Part shown: positions 44,080-47,805 of the stretch, piece by piece
Position numbering within the stretch: position 1 is the stretch's first letter
Layout of the letters: every line of letters begins with the position of its first letter
NCBI GenBank assembly: GCA_019118865.1
Contig: DWYD01000194.1
Location: 1 to 47,805, forward strand
Direction: 5' to 3'
Source: Candidatus Coprenecus merdipullorum
GTDB lineage: Bacteria; Bacteroidota; Bacteroidia; Bacteroidales; UBA932
DNA length: 47,805 nucleotides
Notes under the pieces: generated by a model
Told to the model about the DNA's origin: nothing
Database searches by the model: none
Seen by the model: the letters and a program-made list of their open reading frames with translations, nothing else
Made by a program: the position numbers and the translations under genes

Positions 44080-44102
44080 TTTCTCTTACGAAGCCAAAGC
44101 GC

Positions 44103-44378
44103 TTACTTACGTAAACCGAGCGCTTTGACAATCTCCCTGTATCTCTCAATATCCTTGGCCTTCAGGTAATCGAGGAGGCGGCGCCTCTTACCTACAAGAC
44201 GGAGCAGGGCACGCTGGGTGCCGAAGTCCTTCTTGTTGTTGCGAAGGTGTTCTGTCAGATGAGCGATACGGTAGGAAAATAGAGCAATCTGACTCTCTGC
44301 CGAGCCGGTGTCCGTATTAGACTTCCCGTATTTAGCGAAAATCTCCTGCTTCTTGTCTGCTGCAAGATACTCTGCCAT
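44103..44378 (-). CDS. rpsO: 30S ribosomal protein S15
   Basis: 91 residues, close to the universal 89. Binds the three-way junction of 16S rRNA in the platform. Conserved SQIALFSYRIAHLTEHLRNNKKDFGTQ... and LLRLVGKRRRLLDYLK-type helices are clear. Its leader has a -7 promoter (44436-44443) and a hairpin at the likely transcript start (44420-44433). In E. coli S15 represses its own translation; the leader here is a candidate for similar control. Confidence 0.98.
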   Translation of the reverse strand: MAEYLAADKKQEIFAKYGKSNTDTGSAESQIALFSYRIAHLTEHLRNNKKDFGTQRALLRLVGKRRRLLDYLKAKDIERYREIVKALGLRK

Positions 44379-44419
44379 AAACCTTTAAATTAATAAATCA
44401 GTTAAACTTATAATTCTTC

Positions 44420-44443
44420 CCCAAAATCGGGGTTGCAAAGATA
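44420..44443 (-). promoter_or_regulatory. rpsO promoter -7 element and 5' hairpin
   Basis: Minus strand TATCTTTG (complement 44436-44443), a full TAnnTTTG match. Directly after it comes a short hairpin, CCCC-GATTTT-GGGG (complement 44420-44433), near the 5' end of the mRNA. Confidence 0.55.
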
Positions 44444-44465
44444 TGTAATTAAAATCAAATTATAC

Positions 44466-44473
44466 TACTTTTG
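44466..44473 (+). promoter_or_regulatory. -7 element for the metallopeptidase gene
   Basis: TACTTTTG, a full TAnnTTTG match, lies 29 bases before the start codon at 44503. No -33 TTTG is seen at the usual spacing. Confidence 0.5.
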
Positions 44474-44502
44474 CAGACAAATTTTTCCTCAACGACAAAA
44501 CT

Positions 44503-45105
44503 ATGTCCCGGACAAATTCCCAGAAAGTCATCACAGTTCCCGGAATCGGAGAAGTCCTCATGCTCAGGAAAGCCGGAGCACGGAGACTGCGTATCAGCGT
44601 ATCGCCCAGACGGGGAGTAACAGTGACCGTACCGTGGCCGGCACCCTATGCCGCAGCAGAAAGATTTCTCATGTCCAAAGTCCAATGGATAAGGAACGTC
44701 CTGCAAAAACAGGCACTCAGGCAGCAGCATGCAGAAGCAGAAGGCCGGACGGCAGGTGTTCCGGACGACCCGGCCGCTCTCGAACGGATGCGGGAAGAGG
44801 CCCGCGCTGTACTGGCGCCGAAATTGAGGGAAGCCGCAGCAAGATATGGATTTCCCTTCAAGGGCCGCATGGCCGTCAAAAACAACGTCTCCAACTGGGG
44901 ATCCTGCTCCTCGAAGGGCAATATCAACCTCAACATGCGCCTGATTCTCCTCCCGGAGCACCTGCAGGACTACGTCATCCTGCACGAGCTATGCCACCTC
45001 CGTTACCAGGACCACGGCCCCGGGTTCCACGCCCTGCTGGACTCCCTGCTCAGCGGTCGCGAAACAGCACTTAGCCGTGAACTTCACGACTGGCGCATAA
45101 TATGA
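44503..45105 (+). CDS. YgjP/DUF45-type zinc metallopeptidase
   Basis: 200 residues with an M48-like (WLM/YgjP) metalloprotease motif: H161-E162-x-x-H165 in ILHELCHL, and the third ligand in HGPGFH (H171 or H176). Family members often have ~230 residues. The upstream part has NNVSNWGSCSSKGNINLN, a typical segment. No signal peptide; cytosolic. The substrate is unknown. It ends convergently 23 bases from the next gene, with no terminator visible. Confidence 0.88.
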   Translation: MSRTNSQKVITVPGIGEVLMLRKAGARRLRISVSPRRGVTVTVPWPAPYAAAERFLMSKVQWIRNVLQKQALRQQHAEAEGRTAGVPDDPAALERMREEARAVLAPKLREAAARYGFPFKGRMAVKNNVSNWGSCSSKGNINLNMRLILLPEHLQDYVILHELCHLRYQDHGPGFHALLDSLLSGRETALSRELHDWRII

Positions 45106-45128
45106 TTTCCTGATACCGGCCTCCAGTG

Positions 45129-45818
45129 TCAGAAGCGGTAACCGATACCCGCGGTGAGTCCCCCGTACAGGGTTCCCCACTCTATACGGCCGTAAAGATT
45201 CCGGCCCACGGTAAGTCCGACCAGACAGATATCCGGCGTAAAACGGGTAGTTGTCACATAGGTCTCTGAATCCGCCACATCCTGCGACAGAAGATTCGTC
45301 CTGCATACACCCACTCCGGCACCCACACTGGAGTACATCCGCACCCACTTGCGGTTCAGCCAATAAAACTTGACCTTGGCGGTCACTGTTGTCAGGTGAG
45401 TGTTCTCCGTCCACAGATACTGCCCGGAATCCATATCCTCCATGGGCCGCGAGCAGCCGGAATAATTGACTGCCACACCGACATTAAGCCAGCTGAGGAC
45501 ATTATACCCGTATTCAGCCCGGAGATTCGGGATGAATCTGTCCCCTCCCGCCGCATTGGCGTTCACCCGGTCGGCCGGCTCATTGCCATAAATGATGTCA
45601 AGTACATCACCTGCCCAATTATTAATCCACAATGCCCCTCTGTTCATATCCGCCATATAGGCCAGAGCATACGCTGTCGGGAATCCCACACTGACATCCA
45701 CTTCATGTGTTCCGGTGTAATCCACCCACTTGGGATGTTTGCCCTTAGACTGTCCGTACAGAGGCATGGAAGCGAGAACTGCTGCAATCACCAGCGCAAA
45801 TGTGTAAATCTTTCTCAT
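45129..45818 (-). CDS. putative outer-membrane beta-barrel protein, unknown function
   Basis: 229 residues with a signal peptide (residues ~1-23, cleavage near LYGQS). Alternating aromatic and polar strands (e.g. LSWLNVGVAVNYSG, AKVKFYWLNRKWVRMYSSVGAGVGV) and a final strand ending in phenylalanine (GIGYRF) match small outer-membrane barrels. No specific family is recognised. It has its own promoter divergent from the thi operon. Confidence 0.72.
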   Translation of the reverse strand: MRKIYTFALVIAAVLASMPLYGQSKGKHPKWVDYTGTHEVDVSVGFPTAYALAYMADMNRGALWINNWAGDVLDIIYGNEPADRVNANAAGGDRFIPNLRAEYGYNVLSWLNVGVAVNYSGCSRPMEDMDSGQYLWTENTHLTTVTAKVKFYWLNRKWVRMYSSVGAGVGVCRTNLLSQDVADSETYVTTTRFTPDICLVGLTVGRNLYGRIEWGTLYGGLTAGIGYRF

Positions 45819-45848
45819 AACGTTAAAATTTTAGTCAATTAGCTATGG

Positions 45849-45878
45849 CAAAGCTAAAAAAAAAATCAATAAGCCAAA
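45849..45878 (-). promoter_or_regulatory. promoter of the outer-membrane protein gene
   Basis: Minus strand TTTG (complement 45875-45878), 18 bases, then TAGCTTTG (complement 45849-45856). Full -7 match; spacer one base short of the common 19. Confidence 0.6.
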
Positions 45879-45886
45879 TTAAATCC

Positions 45887-45894
45887 TATATTTG
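45887..45894 (+). promoter_or_regulatory. -7 element of the thi operon promoter
   Basis: TATATTTG at 45887-45894, a full TAnnTTTG match, placed so that transcription starts about at the first base of the TPP aptamer. The -33 region is weak. Confidence 0.6.
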
Positions 45895-45900
45895 CATACG

Positions 45901-45996
45901 GAAAAGAGGGGTGCCTCCCGTATTACCGCACGGTCGCGGAGGCTGAGATTACACCCGTCGAACCTGATACGGTCAGTACCGTCGTAGGGACTTTTC
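45901..45996 (+). promoter_or_regulatory. TPP (THI element) riboswitch
   Basis: Closing stem P1 GAAAAG/CTTTTC (45901-45906 with 45991-45996). The conserved aptamer pieces are GGGGTGC near the 5' end, CTGAGA at 45943-45948, and ACCTGAT...TACCGTCGTAGGGA at 45962-45990. The aptamer binds thiamine diphosphate and represses the thi genes. Downstream, GCCGCG/CGCGGC (46014-46029) forms a 6-pair hairpin without a T-run, so the switch may act on translation or through a more complex structure. Confidence 0.95.
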
Positions 45997-46058
45997 GAGT
46001 GCAAGGCTCTTCCGCCGCGCATCCGCGGCATCTCTCCGTTCCGGATAATTTTTGAGAA

Positions 46059-47805
<1,747 letters not shown>

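Overview
The window looks like chromosomal DNA of a Bacteroidales bacterium, moderately GC-rich in its coding regions. The evidence is the promoter style: AT-rich gaps repeatedly hold the Bacteroidetes sigma-factor pattern TTTG-N19-TAnnTTTG (clear copies before 5004, 22825 and on the minus strand before fabH). The gene families fit as well: a DUF4831 protein, a DUF4105/Lnb-type protein, a guaB-PPIase-PPIase-OstA operon, and FtcD-type histidine degradation. I would not name a genus. No phage, insertion sequence, CRISPR array or plasmid gene is visible, and no gene-free stretch exceeds 300 bases.

Layout. 1-2948: the end of an RND efflux pump and its TolC-like outer-membrane channel. 3039-4954: a short LysR-type regulator overlapping a class C beta-lactamase-like serine hydrolase. 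5004-8494: an LpxL-type acyltransferase, a DUF4831 protein and the dipeptidase PepD, ending at a strong terminator. 8639-11760 (minus): a copper-type P-ATPase and a small glycosyltransferase. Then tRNA-His, with a divergent promoter serving a carboxyltransferase gene (12017-13798) related to pyruvate carboxylase and oxaloacetate decarboxylase but apparently lacking the biotin lysine. 13905-17468 (minus): three surface-glycan glycosyltransferases, two of them tandem GT14 paralogues. 17561-21990 (minus): pyruvate:ferredoxin oxidoreductase and fabD. tRNA-Arg, an HdeD-like membrane protein and a patatin follow. 23736-27179 (minus): the operon fabH-fabF-fabZ-fabG. 27278-31757 (minus): the operon hutH-hutI-ftcD, whose promoter carries two matching palindromes. 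31820-39072 (minus): NlpC/P60 protein, small unknown protein, guaB, PPIase-like lipoprotein, SurA-like PPIase, OstA-like protein. 39119-41686: Lnb-like protein, YhcH-like protein and a YhcC-like radical SAM protein. 41745-44378 (minus): rpsO and pnp. 44503-45818: a YgjP-like metallopeptidase and an outer-membrane protein. 45887-end: a TPP riboswitch, thiE and the start of thiC.

How the genes work together. Much of the window serves the cell envelope: fatty-acid supply (fabD/H/F/Z/G), lipid A acylation, outer-membrane protein and LPS-transport factors, possible lipoprotein N-acylation, surface glycosyltransferases and efflux. The rest is central metabolism: PFOR and the carboxyltransferase at the pyruvate/oxaloacetate node, histidine breakdown to glutamate with a one-carbon unit passed to tetrahydrofolate, GMP synthesis and thiamine synthesis. 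PFOR needs thiamine diphosphate, the end product of the riboswitch-controlled thi genes.

Most genes are ordinary housekeeping genes, and I found no clearly new defence or mobile system. The observations most worth checking are the biotin-less carboxyltransferase, the paired palindromes at hutH, the truncated LysR with its serine hydrolase, the GT14-RgpF fusion beside its shorter paralogue, and the repeat-rich segment of the OstA-like protein.
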